A stretch of DNA of 64,000 nt from Actinomadura rubteroloni (GTDB lineage: Bacteria; Actinomycetota; Actinomycetes; Streptosporangiales; Streptosporangiaceae): the NCBI RefSeq assembly GCF_002911665.1, contig NZ_MTBP01000001.1:1674001-1738000 (forward strand), read 5' to 3'. The notes beneath the pieces are model-generated. The model searched no databases. It worked only from the letters and a program-made list of their open reading frames with translations, and was not told where the DNA came from. Position numbers and translations under genes: made by a program. Positions 42,172 through 50,968 of this stretch are shown here, in pieces. Within the stretch, counting starts at the first letter, position 1. The number at the start of each line of letters is the position of its first letter.

Positions 42172-43683
42172 TCACGGCGCGGCCGTCCCGCGCCGGACCC
42201 GGCGCAGCCGGTCGAGTTTCAGCAGGTCCCGGGCGCGCAGGCAGGCCGCCGCGTAGCCGGCGGCGCCGAGCGCGCCCGCGGCGGCGAGCGGGACGAGCCC
42301 GCCGCCCAGCAGCCGGGGGACGAGGGGTGGGACGCCGAGGCAGAGCGCGGCCAGCGCCGCCGCCGTCAGCGTGCCGCGGCCGAACGGGTGCAGCCGCAGC
42401 GCGACGGCGATCTGGACGAGCGGCACCGCGTTCTTGACGACGAGCCCGATCGACCAGCCCACGGCAGCCCCGGTGATGCCCATGCGGGGGATGAGCACCG
42501 CGTCGGCCGCGATGTTGACCGACATCGCGAGGACGATGTTGGCGAGGTTCCACGACGTCTTCCCCGCCATGATCAGGACGGTGTCGACCTGCCCGCAGAT
42601 CGTGGCGAACAGCATCGTCAGCGACAGGACCACGACGACGGTCGCGCCGTCCTGGTAGCCGGGGCCGAACAGCCGCAGCGCGTGCGGCGCGAACGCGGCG
42701 AACAGCAGGTAGACGGGCCAGGTCAGCAGGACGAGCCAGGACGTCGCCGTCTGGTACAGCTCCCGTGCGCCGCGCAGGTCGCCGCGCGAGAGGACCTCGC
42801 TGAGCTGCGGCTGCACGGCCTGGCCGAGCGCCTGGTTGCCGATCTGCCCGACGACCACGAACCGCGTCGCGGCGGTGTAGACGGCGGCCTGGACGGGCCC
42901 GAGCAGCGACGCGACCAGCACGATGTCGAACCGCTGCAGGACGATCTGCGCCAGCGACGCCACGGCGCGCGGTGCGGTGTAGCGCCAGAACTCCCGGGCC
43001 GTCCCGGGCTCGGCGGCGCCGTCGCCCGTCCCGCGCATGAGCGAGCGCAGCCACAGCACGGCGACGACGGCGCTCAGCAGGTACGGCCCGGCCCAGCCGA
43101 GCCCGAGCGACCAGGTCGCGCCCGCCACGGCGGCGGCGGCCAGCGCGGCGAGCTGGACGGCCTGGCGGCCGATGCTCTCGGTCAGCGCGGTCGGCCGCAT
43201 GGCGCGAAAGCCCCGCGTCGCGGCGAGCGCGGTGTCGCTCAGCACGGCGGCGGGCAGGAAGACCGCGAGCGCGCGCAGATAGCGGACGCCCTCGCCGCCC
43301 GCGCCGTCCAGCGCGACGTCGGCGAGCCACGGCGCGGCGGCGTAGATCCCGGCGCCGGCGGCGACGGCCGCGCCGAGCACGGCGGGCACCGCGACCCGCA
43401 CGTACGCCGCCGCGCGGCCCGCGCGGCCGAGGGCGCGGCTGCGGGCGATGAAGTACACGAGCCCGACGTCGGTGCCGAGCCGGGCGAGCGCCGCGCCGAC
43501 GAGGAACACGGTCGTGGCCGCGAAGAACACTCCGGCGCTGTGCTTGCTGAACCCCCGCGTCAGCACGACGACGATCGCGAACTGCGCGAGCGCGCCGAAG
43601 CCCGCCGCCACGATGTTGAGGACGCCGCCGCGGGCGAGCGCGCGCAGGTCGGCGGTGCCCCGCGCGGGCGCCGTCGCGGTCAT
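42172..43683 (-). CDS. Wzx-type oligosaccharide flippase
   Basis: A 503-residue polytopic protein with about 14 hydrophobic segments and the MOP/polysaccharide-transport pattern (GGVLNIVAAGFGALAQFAIVVVLTRGFS near the N-terminus, AAVYTAATRFVVVGQIGNQALGQAVQPQLS in the middle). It should flip the undecaprenyl-linked repeat unit across the membrane. The ATG at 43683 comes 4 nt after the upstream sulfotransferase stop, so the unit is probably sulfated before export. Confidence 0.9.
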   Translation of the reverse strand: MTATAPARGTADLRALARGGVLNIVAAGFGALAQFAIVVVLTRGFSKHSAGVFFAATTVFLVGAALARLGTDVGLVYFIARSRALGRAGRAAAYVRVAVPAVLGAAVAAGAGIYAAAPWLADVALDGAGGEGVRYLRALAVFLPAAVLSDTALAATRGFRAMRPTALTESIGRQAVQLAALAAAAVAGATWSLGLGWAGPYLLSAVVAVLWLRSLMRGTGDGAAEPGTAREFWRYTAPRAVASLAQIVLQRFDIVLVASLLGPVQAAVYTAATRFVVVGQIGNQALGQAVQPQLSEVLSRGDLRGARELYQTATSWLVLLTWPVYLLFAAFAPHALRLFGPGYQDGATVVVVLSLTMLFATICGQVDTVLIMAGKTSWNLANIVLAMSVNIAADAVLIPRMGITGAAVGWSIGLVVKNAVPLVQIAVALRLHPFGRGTLTAAALAALCLGVPPLVPRLLGGGLVPLAAAGALGAAGYAAACLRARDLLKLDRLRRVRRGTAAP

Positions 43684-43687
43684 CGGG

Positions 43688-44557
43688 TCAGCGCCACGAC
43701 GGCGCCTTGCCGAGCCAGCGGGTCAGCCGCTCGTCCTCGGGGGCGAAGTGGTCGTCCAGCTCGCGGCGCAGCGCGTCGGGGAACGCGGCGGCGCGCGGCG
43801 CGGAGTTGTGCCGCTCGAACACCGGGTAGCCGGTGCGGGGGAGGCCGAGGAAGTCCAGGACGCCGTCGTACACCGTCTCGGGGGACGTGGCCAGCTCGTG
43901 GTTGTCGACGACGTGGATGCGCTCGCGCCCGACGAGCCCTTCGAGCCGTTCGAGCTGCTCGGCGTACCGTCCGCGCGCCCGGTAGGCGTGGTGCTGGACG
44001 GCGAAGCTCACGTACGCCGGATCCTCGACCATGCGCTCGATCTCGCCGCGCAGCCGCTCGTCCTCCAGCTCCAGGGCGCGGTCGAACGGCTCGGTCTCGA
44101 AGCCGCGCCGCACCTCCTGGGCGTGCGCGGAGTAGGCGCGCTCGACGGGGTCGCGGACCATGACGATCAGCTTGGCGTCCGGCAGGTCGCGGGCGATGCG
44201 CTCGGGCGCGAGCGGGTGGAACAGGTAGAACGGGCTGGCCTCGAACGTCTGCGGACGGATGCCGGTGCGGCGCTCAGAGAGCCGTGCGGTGGCCGTCAGC
44301 GGGAAGTGCCCCCGGTACCAGGCGAAGCCGCGCTGGTAGGACATGTCGAAGTAGTGGACGCCCTTGTCGAACCGGTCCCGCAGGACGCCCGGATGCTCGC
44401 GCAGGTAGCGGAACAGCGAGGTGGTCCCGCAGCGCTGGGCGCCGACGATGAGGAAGTCGGGGACCATCCGGGCCTCGTGGGTGAGTCTGCCCACCGCGCG
44501 CAGGCCCTTGCGGACGGTCTGCTTCGCCGGACGGACCAGCGCCGAGGAATCAGCCAC
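43688..44557 (-). CDS. PAPS-dependent sulfotransferase (heparan-sulfate-type family)
   Basis: A 289-residue cytosolic sulfotransferase. The 5'-phosphosulfate loop is FLIVGAQRCGTTSLFRYLREHP near residue 36, followed by KGVHYFDMSYQRGFAWYRGHFP, typical of NDST/3-OST-like enzymes, and the 3'-phosphate site is LIVMVRDPVERAYSAH. These enzymes sulfate amino-sugar or hexose hydroxyls or amines of polysaccharides. GTG 44557 has AAAGGAG 5 nt upstream and overlaps the preceding GH26-like gene by 8 nt. It is a different subfamily from the 37404 enzyme. Confidence 0.9.
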   Translation of the reverse strand: MADSSALVRPAKQTVRKGLRAVGRLTHEARMVPDFLIVGAQRCGTTSLFRYLREHPGVLRDRFDKGVHYFDMSYQRGFAWYRGHFPLTATARLSERRTGIRPQTFEASPFYLFHPLAPERIARDLPDAKLIVMVRDPVERAYSAHAQEVRRGFETEPFDRALELEDERLRGEIERMVEDPAYVSFAVQHHAYRARGRYAEQLERLEGLVGRERIHVVDNHELATSPETVYDGVLDFLGLPRTGYPVFERHNSAPRAAAFPDALRRELDDHFAPEDERLTRWLGKAPSWR

Positions 44558-45572
44558 GCCGTCTCCTTTGGTCGGGGTCGAAGTAGGGGGTGTGGGCCAG
44601 GTCGCGGAACGCCTTCATCGACGCCGGGTGCCCGCGCAGCGAGTACCGCATGACGGTGCTCGCGTTGTGCTGGTGGTCCTTGTCGTAGTACGCGACGGCC
44701 TTGACCTGGGCGTTCTGCTGGATGTACGTCCCGAACGACTGGAGCCAGCCGACCCGCGCCCCGCCATTCTCCTCCGCACCGTATTCGCCGATGACCGCAG
44801 GTTTGTCATGCTTGCCGGCCCAGGCCAGCCACGCGCCGAAGATCTTCGCGGGCTCGGTCAGCGTGGGGTAGGCGTAGCCGTCGGAGCAGAGCCAGTCCAC
44901 CTGGCCGTCGCCCGGGTAGTAGGCGGGCGCCCGCCCGTTGTCGAACCCCTCGGCCGTCGGGCACCACACCCAGCCGACGTTGTCCGCGCCCTCGTCGTGG
45001 AAGATCGCGCGGATGCGCTTCCACGCGGCGATGTACTTCTTCGGGCCGCCGACCTCGGACGCGAGGTTGGGACGATCCATCTCGCCCCGCCAGGCCAGCA
45101 GGACGGGCTTGCCGAGCGCCTTGAGCCCCCGCGCGCGGGCGCGGATCACGTCGTCCTGGTCCCCGTCGATGATCGACCCGGTCTTGGTGCCGCCCCACCC
45201 GATCATCACGACGCGCCCCTCGCCCGCGAACCGGCGGTCGACGTCGCGCGGGAACTCCTTGTTCCACGGGTAGTAGGTGCGGACGAGGTCGAGCGGCCCG
45301 CCGATCCGGCGGTCGTAGTCGGTGACGGCGTTGATCAGCCCCTGCTGCGTGTGGTCGCCGTCGCGCGGTTCGACGTAGGCGCCGAACCACGCGCCCGTGC
45401 GGGGCGCTTGCGGACCGCCGCGCGGATAGTCCGCGAGCCCCCGGACGTCCGGTCCGCCGTGCCGCCAGGCGTAGACCGCGCCGCCGCCCGCGACCGCCAG
45501 TCCCGCCGCCAGCCCGGCGGCGACCGCGCGCCGCCGCCCCGTCCCGCCGGACGCTCCCGCCGACTTGTTCAC
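44550..45572 (-). CDS. GH26-like glycoside hydrolase, exported (paralogue 3)
   Basis: A 340-residue protein with an Arg-rich N-terminus and one hydrophobic segment (about 15-36), so exported or membrane-anchored. The GH26-like domain has VLLAWRGEMD with the acid/base Glu, NVGWVWCPTAEGF, YYPGDGQVDWLCSDGY and AVIGEYGAEE with the nucleophile Glu, so the active site is complete. It is closest to paralogue 1 at 18452. GTG 45572 has GGGGGG 5-8 nt upstream. Placed in the operon with the sulfotransferase and flippase, it may trim or release the glycan. Confidence 0.83.
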   Translation of the reverse strand: MNKSAGASGGTGRRRAVAAGLAAGLAVAGGGAVYAWRHGGPDVRGLADYPRGGPQAPRTGAWFGAYVEPRDGDHTQQGLINAVTDYDRRIGGPLDLVRTYYPWNKEFPRDVDRRFAGEGRVVMIGWGGTKTGSIIDGDQDDVIRARARGLKALGKPVLLAWRGEMDRPNLASEVGGPKKYIAAWKRIRAIFHDEGADNVGWVWCPTAEGFDNGRAPAYYPGDGQVDWLCSDGYAYPTLTEPAKIFGAWLAWAGKHDKPAVIGEYGAEENGGARVGWLQSFGTYIQQNAQVKAVAYYDKDHQHNASTVMRYSLRGHPASMKAFRDLAHTPYFDPDQRRRRG

Positions 45573-45601
45573 CTGGACCCCCCGTTCGTCCGCGCCGCTG
45601 C

Positions 45602-46426
45602 TCAGGCGGGCAGTCGCCGCCTGCCGGCGGCCGGGGATCCCGTGCCGGACGCGGACTCGCCCACCGGGTCCTCACCGGCGAGCGCCGCGTCCGAAGCGAG
45701 GGTCAGGGCGGTGAGAAGCAGACTCCCGAAGACGAGTCCGGCGATCACGTCGGTCACCCAGTGAACCGCCAGATATGACCGAGAGTAAGCCTCCACGTAC
45801 GCAAGGAGCGCGAGAATGGTCCATGCCACTACGCGGCCACGGCGTCCTGTCCGGGCCGCTGCCAGGAAAAAGAACGCTACGAGCCCATAAACCGCCACAA
45901 CTCGGACGTTGCCGCCGGACGGATAGGTGCCGCCCGAATGGGGCGGTGCCGGACGGTCCATAAGGTAGGTCAGCCCGAGGACCAGGTAGTGCGACGCGAA
46001 CAGCATCGTCCCCATCGCCACGGCGGGCAGCCAGCGGTGCCGGCGCCACACGAGCGTCAGCATGAGCGCCGCGCCCACGCACGTCCCGCGCACGAGCCAC
46101 GAGCCGCTGACGTCGGTGATGACCCGGTTGAACGACACCCACGCGTGCAGGTGGTGCTCGACGATGAACTTGTACGCCGAATCGTCGAACGGCTGGCAGG
46201 CCATCGCGACGGGACCGAGCGCGGCCGAGATCCCGTAGGCGACGGCGAGCCCCGCGCCCGCCACGATCGTGAAGCGCAGCGGCGCGTTCAGCCCGCCGAG
46301 CGTCCGCGCCAGGAGCGGGACGCCCCGGTCGGCGGCGGGCCGTCCGGCGCGTGCGTAGAACGCGGTTCCCGCCGCGAGGATGAGCAGCAGGCCGAGCGGC
46401 AGCAGGGCCGCGATGAACAGGGACAT
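45602..46426 (-). CDS. PAP2-family membrane phosphatase with altered motif 2
   Basis: A 274-residue protein with six hydrophobic spans. PAP2 motifs are DRPAPP (motif 1), YPSGGNVR (motif 2) and SRSYLAVHWVTD (motif 3). Motif 2 normally reads PSGH, whose His is the general acid; here Gly replaces it, so activity may be reduced or different. A plausible role is undecaprenyl-diphosphate recycling or lipid-linked glycan processing. ATG 46426 has GAGGTG just upstream. It is the first gene of the minus-strand run that continues through GH26, sulfotransferase and Wzx. Confidence 0.85.
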   Translation of the reverse strand: MSLFIAALLPLGLLLILAAGTAFYARAGRPAADRGVPLLARTLGGLNAPLRFTIVAGAGLAVAYGISAALGPVAMACQPFDDSAYKFIVEHHLHAWVSFNRVITDVSGSWLVRGTCVGAALMLTLVWRRHRWLPAVAMGTMLFASHYLVLGLTYLMDRPAPPHSGGTYPSGGNVRVVAVYGLVAFFFLAAARTGRRGRVVAWTILALLAYVEAYSRSYLAVHWVTDVIAGLVFGSLLLTALTLASDAALAGEDPVGESASGTGSPAAGRRRLPA

Positions 46427-46827
46427 GTCACCTCGGAAAAAAGGCCGGAAGGCTGGTCGCAGGCTTCGGCGGGAGCGGTACCGGCCCGGCAGGGAAAGTA
46501 TGCCGTACCGCGCGCCCGCACCGTTTTCCCGTCCGCTTCCGGCCCGCGTCGGAAGTACTCGATCGTGCGCAGGCTGGACGCCCGATCGTCCGCCGAGGTT
46601 TACCGCAGCGTGCGAGAATGACCAATCGTATTCGGTCCGTCACCGATCGCGCATAACAATTCGTGCACCGCCGCGGACATTCCGGTAACGCGGGAACAGC
46701 CGGAACCGTCGGCGGTAATGTTCTCGCGCAACTCAAACGACTGGTGCGGGTCGTCGCAGCCGTGAGCGCCGAGTTCCCGCCCGCCCTCTCCGTCGGCCCC
46801 GAAGGGTCCATTTCAGGAGTGACCGCG
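46427..46827. other. Divergent intergenic region between the PAP2 and PKD-protein genes
   Basis: No gene is visible. On the minus strand CATACT (46502-46497) could be the -10 for the PAP2 gene, giving a leader of about 65 nt. The centre (46590-46720) is less GC-rich, with TAATGT near 46714 as a possible -10 for the PKD-protein gene. I see no repeats or strong hairpins. Confidence 0.3.
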
Positions 46828-49638
46828 ATGGTACGAACGTGCAGAGCACTGTTCGCGTTGGTTCTGGTGCTGGCGGGAGCGGTAGGCCTCGCCGGAGCCG
46901 CGTCCGCCGAGCGCCTGCCGCAGGACGTGCTGGCCAACCCCGACCCGGTGAACTGGACGCCCAACATCCTCGACGGGACCGTTTACGCCATCGAGCAGAT
47001 CGGCGGCAAGGTCATCGTCGGCGGCTCCTTCACGCAGGTGAAGGAGGTCGGCAACAGCACCGCCTTCAACCGGGCGAACATCCTCGCGTTCGACGCGACG
47101 ACCGGGAAGATCGACACCTCGTTCGTCCCGAAGATCGACAAGCCGGTCTACGAACTCCAGAAGGCGCCCGACGGCAAGACCGTCTACGTCGGCGGTGCCT
47201 TCAACACGGTCAACGGCGCGGCGCTCAAGGGCGTCGCCCGGCTGAACGCGTCCAACGGATCGACGGTCACCACGTTCAAGCCCCCGCTGCTGGACGGCAT
47301 CGTCCGCCACATCGGCCTCACCCACGGCCACCTCATCGTCGGCGGGACGTTCGCGACCGTCGGCACCGCCGACCGCGCGGGCCTCGCCAGCCTCGACCCC
47401 GACACCGGCGAGGCCGACACCTACGTCGACCTCGGCATCAGCGGCCTGCACAACGGCGGGACGACCAAGGTCTGGGAGTTCGCGATCAGCCCGGACCAGA
47501 CGAAGCTCGCCGTGATCGGCAACTTCACCCGGGTCGGCACCCAGGTCCGCGACCAGTTCGCGATGCTGAACCTCACCGACGACGGCGCGACGGTCGCGAA
47601 TTACTACACCAAGGCGTTCGAGGCCAAGTGCTCGTCGTCGGTCGAGACCTACCTGCGCGACGTCGAGTTCTCCCCGGACGGCGCCTACTTCGCGATCGGC
47701 GCGACCGGCGCCTACTACGCCAACACCCTCTGCGACTCGGTGTCGCGCTGGGAGACGAACCAGTCGGGCACCGACGTCAAGCCCACCTGGATCAACTACA
47801 CCGGCGGCGACACCATCACGGCCGTCGCCCCGACCGGCCCGGTCATCTACGTCGGCGGCCACAACCGCTGGCTGAACAACCCCTTCTGCGCCGACGCGGC
47901 GTGCCAGGGCGCGGTGAGCCGGCCCGGCATCAGCGCGATCGACCCGGTCAACGGCCTGCCGCTGGACTGGAACCCGACCCGCGACCGCGGCCACGCCGTC
48001 GAGGACATCGTCCCGACCGACGACGGCGTGTGGATCGGCAGCGACACCGACCAGGTCAACGGCGAGTACCACGCCAAGATCGCCAAGTTCCCGCTCGCCG
48101 GCGGCCGGGAGATCCCGAAGAACAACATCGGCAAGCTGCCCGCCGACGTCTACGCCGTGGGCGGCGTGCAGATCTTCAACCCGGACAACAACATCGACAA
48201 GCGGGCCTTCGACGGCACGACGGTCGGCGGCACGACGTCCGTCCCGACGGGCGGCACCGAGTGGTCCAAGGCGCGCGGCGCCTTCATGATCAACGGCCAG
48301 CTCTACTACGGCGCGTCGTCCGGCAAGTTCTACCGCCGGACGTTCGACGGCACGAACTACGGCTCCCCGGTCGAGATCAACACCGCCGACCAGCTCGCGA
48401 ACATGACCACCTGGCACAACGAGGTGGACGACATCACCGGCAGCTTCTTCGTGAACGGCCGGGTCTACTACACGCGCTCGGCGTTCGGCGCGACCGGCAA
48501 GCTGTTCTACCGGTACTTCGAGCCCGACAGCGACATCGTCGGCGGTGAGGTCTACACGGCCACCGGGAACATCACCGGCCTGGACTGGAGCGACGTCCAG
48601 GGCATGTTCTACGCCAACGGCAAGATCTACTGGGCCAGCAAGTCCAACGGCAACCTCAAGAGCGTGACGTTCACGAACGGCCAGCCGGTCGCGGGGACCG
48701 TCCAGACGGTCGACACCAAGAACGACTGGCGGGCGCGGGCCCTGTTCGTCCTCGCCGGCAAGGCGAACGTCGCGCCGAAGGCCGCGTTCACCACGTCCTG
48801 CCAGGCACGGGCGTGCACGTTCGACGGCGGCTCGTCCGCCGACACCGACGGCACCGTCGCCTCGTACGCGTGGGACTTCGGCGACGGCAAGACCGCCACC
48901 GGCGAGAGCCCGCAGCACACCTACGCCGACACCGGCACCTACACGGTCAAGCTGACGGTCACCGACAACGACGGCGACACCGGCAGCACGACCAAGACCG
49001 TCCAGGTGGTGGACGACACCGTCACCTACCGCGGCGGCGACGGCTACAACGGGAACAGCAAGTCCCCGTCGGTGAACGTGCCGTCCGGCGTGGCCCCCGG
49101 CGACGGGATGCTGCTCCTGCTCACGTCGAACTCGTCCACGGTCACGGTCGCGACGCCTCCGGCGGGCTGGACGAAGGTCTCCGAGGCCACGTCCAGCGGC
49201 GTCACCAGCACGGTCTGGCGGCGGGTCGCGGCGGCGGGCGACGCGGGCGCGGCGGTGACGGTCGGCCTGTCGGACTACGCCAAGGTCGACCTGCGGCTGC
49301 TCGCCTACCGCAGTACCAGCCCGACCAACCCGGTGACGGCGGCGGTCTCGAAGATCGACGGCACGGCGGCGACGACCCACGTCACGCCGAAGGCCGACGT
49401 CGCGAGCACCGGCAGCCTGGTGGTGTCCTACTGGTCCGACAAGGGCACGACCACGGAGTGGACGGCGCCGGACGGGCTCGTCGAGCGGGGACACTCGGGC
49501 GGCGGCACCAGCTCCAGCATCAGCACCCTGGTGGCGGACTCGGGCGGCATCGTCCCGGTCGGGTCCTACGGCGGGTTCGCCGCAACGGCGAACGCGTCGG
49601 CCAACAAGGCGGTGATGTGGACGATCGTCCTCCGCTGA
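46828..49638 (+). CDS. Large secreted beta-propeller/PKD-domain exoprotein
   Basis: A 936-residue exported protein. Residues 1-27 are a Sec signal peptide ending ASA. The N-terminal 450 residues form a propeller-like array with recurring VGGSFTQV, VGGAFNTV and VGGTFATV blades (delta-60 type). A region with repeated FYRRTFDGT/FYRYFEP strands follows. A PKD domain spans about 650-730 (SYAWDFGDG, HTYADTGTYTVKLTVTDNDGD). A C-terminal beta-sandwich of about 200 residues starts at YRGGDGYNG. There is no LPXTG or membrane anchor. ATG 46828 has AGGAG 8 nt upstream. It is probably a surface or matrix protein linked to the glycan. Confidence 0.85.
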   Translation: MVRTCRALFALVLVLAGAVGLAGAASAERLPQDVLANPDPVNWTPNILDGTVYAIEQIGGKVIVGGSFTQVKEVGNSTAFNRANILAFDATTGKIDTSFVPKIDKPVYELQKAPDGKTVYVGGAFNTVNGAALKGVARLNASNGSTVTTFKPPLLDGIVRHIGLTHGHLIVGGTFATVGTADRAGLASLDPDTGEADTYVDLGISGLHNGGTTKVWEFAISPDQTKLAVIGNFTRVGTQVRDQFAMLNLTDDGATVANYYTKAFEAKCSSSVETYLRDVEFSPDGAYFAIGATGAYYANTLCDSVSRWETNQSGTDVKPTWINYTGGDTITAVAPTGPVIYVGGHNRWLNNPFCADAACQGAVSRPGISAIDPVNGLPLDWNPTRDRGHAVEDIVPTDDGVWIGSDTDQVNGEYHAKIAKFPLAGGREIPKNNIGKLPADVYAVGGVQIFNPDNNIDKRAFDGTTVGGTTSVPTGGTEWSKARGAFMINGQLYYGASSGKFYRRTFDGTNYGSPVEINTADQLANMTTWHNEVDDITGSFFVNGRVYYTRSAFGATGKLFYRYFEPDSDIVGGEVYTATGNITGLDWSDVQGMFYANGKIYWASKSNGNLKSVTFTNGQPVAGTVQTVDTKNDWRARALFVLAGKANVAPKAAFTTSCQARACTFDGGSSADTDGTVASYAWDFGDGKTATGESPQHTYADTGTYTVKLTVTDNDGDTGSTTKTVQVVDDTVTYRGGDGYNGNSKSPSVNVPSGVAPGDGMLLLLTSNSSTVTVATPPAGWTKVSEATSSGVTSTVWRRVAAAGDAGAAVTVGLSDYAKVDLRLLAYRSTSPTNPVTAAVSKIDGTAATTHVTPKADVASTGSLVVSYWSDKGTTTEWTAPDGLVERGHSGGGTSSSISTLVADSGGIVPVGSYGGFAATANASANKAVMWTIVLR

Positions 49639-49654
49639 CGCACCGGCGGAGCAG

Positions 49655-49683
49655 CCCGCCCGGCGCCTGAGGCGCCGGGCGGG
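49655..49683 (+). terminator. First of two tandem terminators after the PKD-protein gene
   Basis: CCCGCCCGGCGCC and its exact complement pair around a TGA loop (13 bp). It starts 17 nt after the stop codon. Confidence 0.85.
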
Positions 49684-49691
49684 ACGGACGA

Positions 49692-49727
49692 GAAGGGGGC
49701 GGGACCCGCGCGGGTCCCGCCCCCTTC
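49692..49727. terminator. Second tandem terminator, perfect 36-bp palindrome
   Basis: The 18-nt arms (GAAGGGGGCGGGACCCGC and complement) are perfect. It lies 15 nt from the end of the convergent kinase-like gene and should stop transcription from both sides. Confidence 0.85.
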
Positions 49728-49741
49728 GGTGTCCGGCGGGG

Positions 49742-50968
49742 TCAGCCGGCCGGGCGCTCCGACCACGCGGTGAGCACCGGCAGCAGCCAGGTGTCGAGCC
49801 GGCCGAGGGCGGCGCCCGCCTCGTCCTGCCGGTCGGTGAGGTAGCGGGTGCCGAGTTCGGCCAGGTAGAGCAGCGCGACCAGCGTCGCCCGCCGCGCGTC
49901 CAGGCCGAGCGGCGCGAGCAGGCGCGCCGCGTCCGCCACGCCGTCCTCGGCCGCCTGCCGGGCGGTGGCGCGGCCCTCGGTGATCGCGTCCTGCATCACG
50001 TAGTGGACGGCGTCGTACCCGACCGGGACGCCCTCGCCGTACCGCTCCCAGTCCCAGACGAGCAGGCTGCCGGGCAGCGCGGCCATGTTCCAGGCCGTCC
50101 AGTCGCCGTGCCAGGCGCCGAACGGCAGCACGAGGTCGCCGTCGCGCGCCGCGAGCCGGTCGAGCGCCGCGCGGATCGCCTCCCCGCCGGGCGACGCGGT
50201 CTTGGCCGCGCGCTCCCGCAGGTCCGCCAGATACGGGCTGGTGGCGAGCCGGGCCTCGGACAGCCCGGCGACGGCGGCGACCTCCTGGACCGCCGCGACC
50301 ATGCGGCCCTCGTCGTAGGGCACGTGCCGCGACCACACCGGAAGCGGGTCGAGCACGAGGATCTCCAGCCCGTTCCACTCCCCGGCATGGCGGACGGTCG
50401 GCACCCGGACGGTCGGCAGGGACCGCGCGTTCAGCAGTTCCAGCGCCGTCCGCTCCGCGCGGACCAGCTCCCGGGTGAGCGGATTGATCCCGATCTTGGC
50501 GTAGCCGAGCGTCCGGCCCGACGCGGACAGGACCTGCGCGACGGGCTTGCGGTTCGCGCGGTCCGGGCCGATGTGCAGCCCGACGACGACGTCCGCGCCG
50601 AACACCGCGCCGAGATGCGCCTCGATGTCGGGCGCGCCGCCGGTCCCGGGCGCGCCGCCGATCGTGATCCGGTCGCGCAGCAGCGGCCGGGCGAGCCCGG
50701 AGCGCAGCCCGGCCGCGAGGACGTGCGACAGCAGACTCGCCTTGCGGGACCGGTCCTTGTTGAAGCCGAGCACCGCCGCCGCGCCCGCGCGCCGTCCGGC
50801 GGGCAGCATCAGCCGCGGCTCGCGCGCGTGCGGGACGAGCAGGTACCGCCGCAGCGCGGGCCGGGGCGGCGCCGCGTCCCGGCCGATCGCCACGGTGCGC
50901 GGCGCGGGCCAGAGCAGTGCGCCGAGGTCGGCGACGTATCCGGCGCGTCCGCGCGGTCGCTGGGTCAC
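49742..50968 (-). CDS. APH/choline-kinase-like phosphotransferase of the glycan operon
   Basis: A 408-residue cytosolic protein with a protein-kinase-like fold in its C-terminal half. The catalytic loop is HGDWTAWNM (HGD-x4-N) and the metal Asp is in VWDWERYGEG. The N-terminal 180 residues include VLGFNKDRSRKASLL and IGGAPGTGGAPDIEAHLG, which I do not recognise. Such kinases phosphorylate sugars, choline or aminoglycosides; in this operon a sugar or glycan substituent is the most likely target. GTG 50968 overlaps the upstream ligase gene stop as GTGA, so translation is coupled; AGGAGG is 7 nt upstream. Confidence 0.8.
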   Translation of the reverse strand: MTQRPRGRAGYVADLGALLWPAPRTVAIGRDAAPPRPALRRYLLVPHAREPRLMLPAGRRAGAAAVLGFNKDRSRKASLLSHVLAAGLRSGLARPLLRDRITIGGAPGTGGAPDIEAHLGAVFGADVVVGLHIGPDRANRKPVAQVLSASGRTLGYAKIGINPLTRELVRAERTALELLNARSLPTVRVPTVRHAGEWNGLEILVLDPLPVWSRHVPYDEGRMVAAVQEVAAVAGLSEARLATSPYLADLRERAAKTASPGGEAIRAALDRLAARDGDLVLPFGAWHGDWTAWNMAALPGSLLVWDWERYGEGVPVGYDAVHYVMQDAITEGRATARQAAEDGVADAARLLAPLGLDARRATLVALLYLAELGTRYLTDRQDEAGAALGRLDTWLLPVLTAWSERPAG

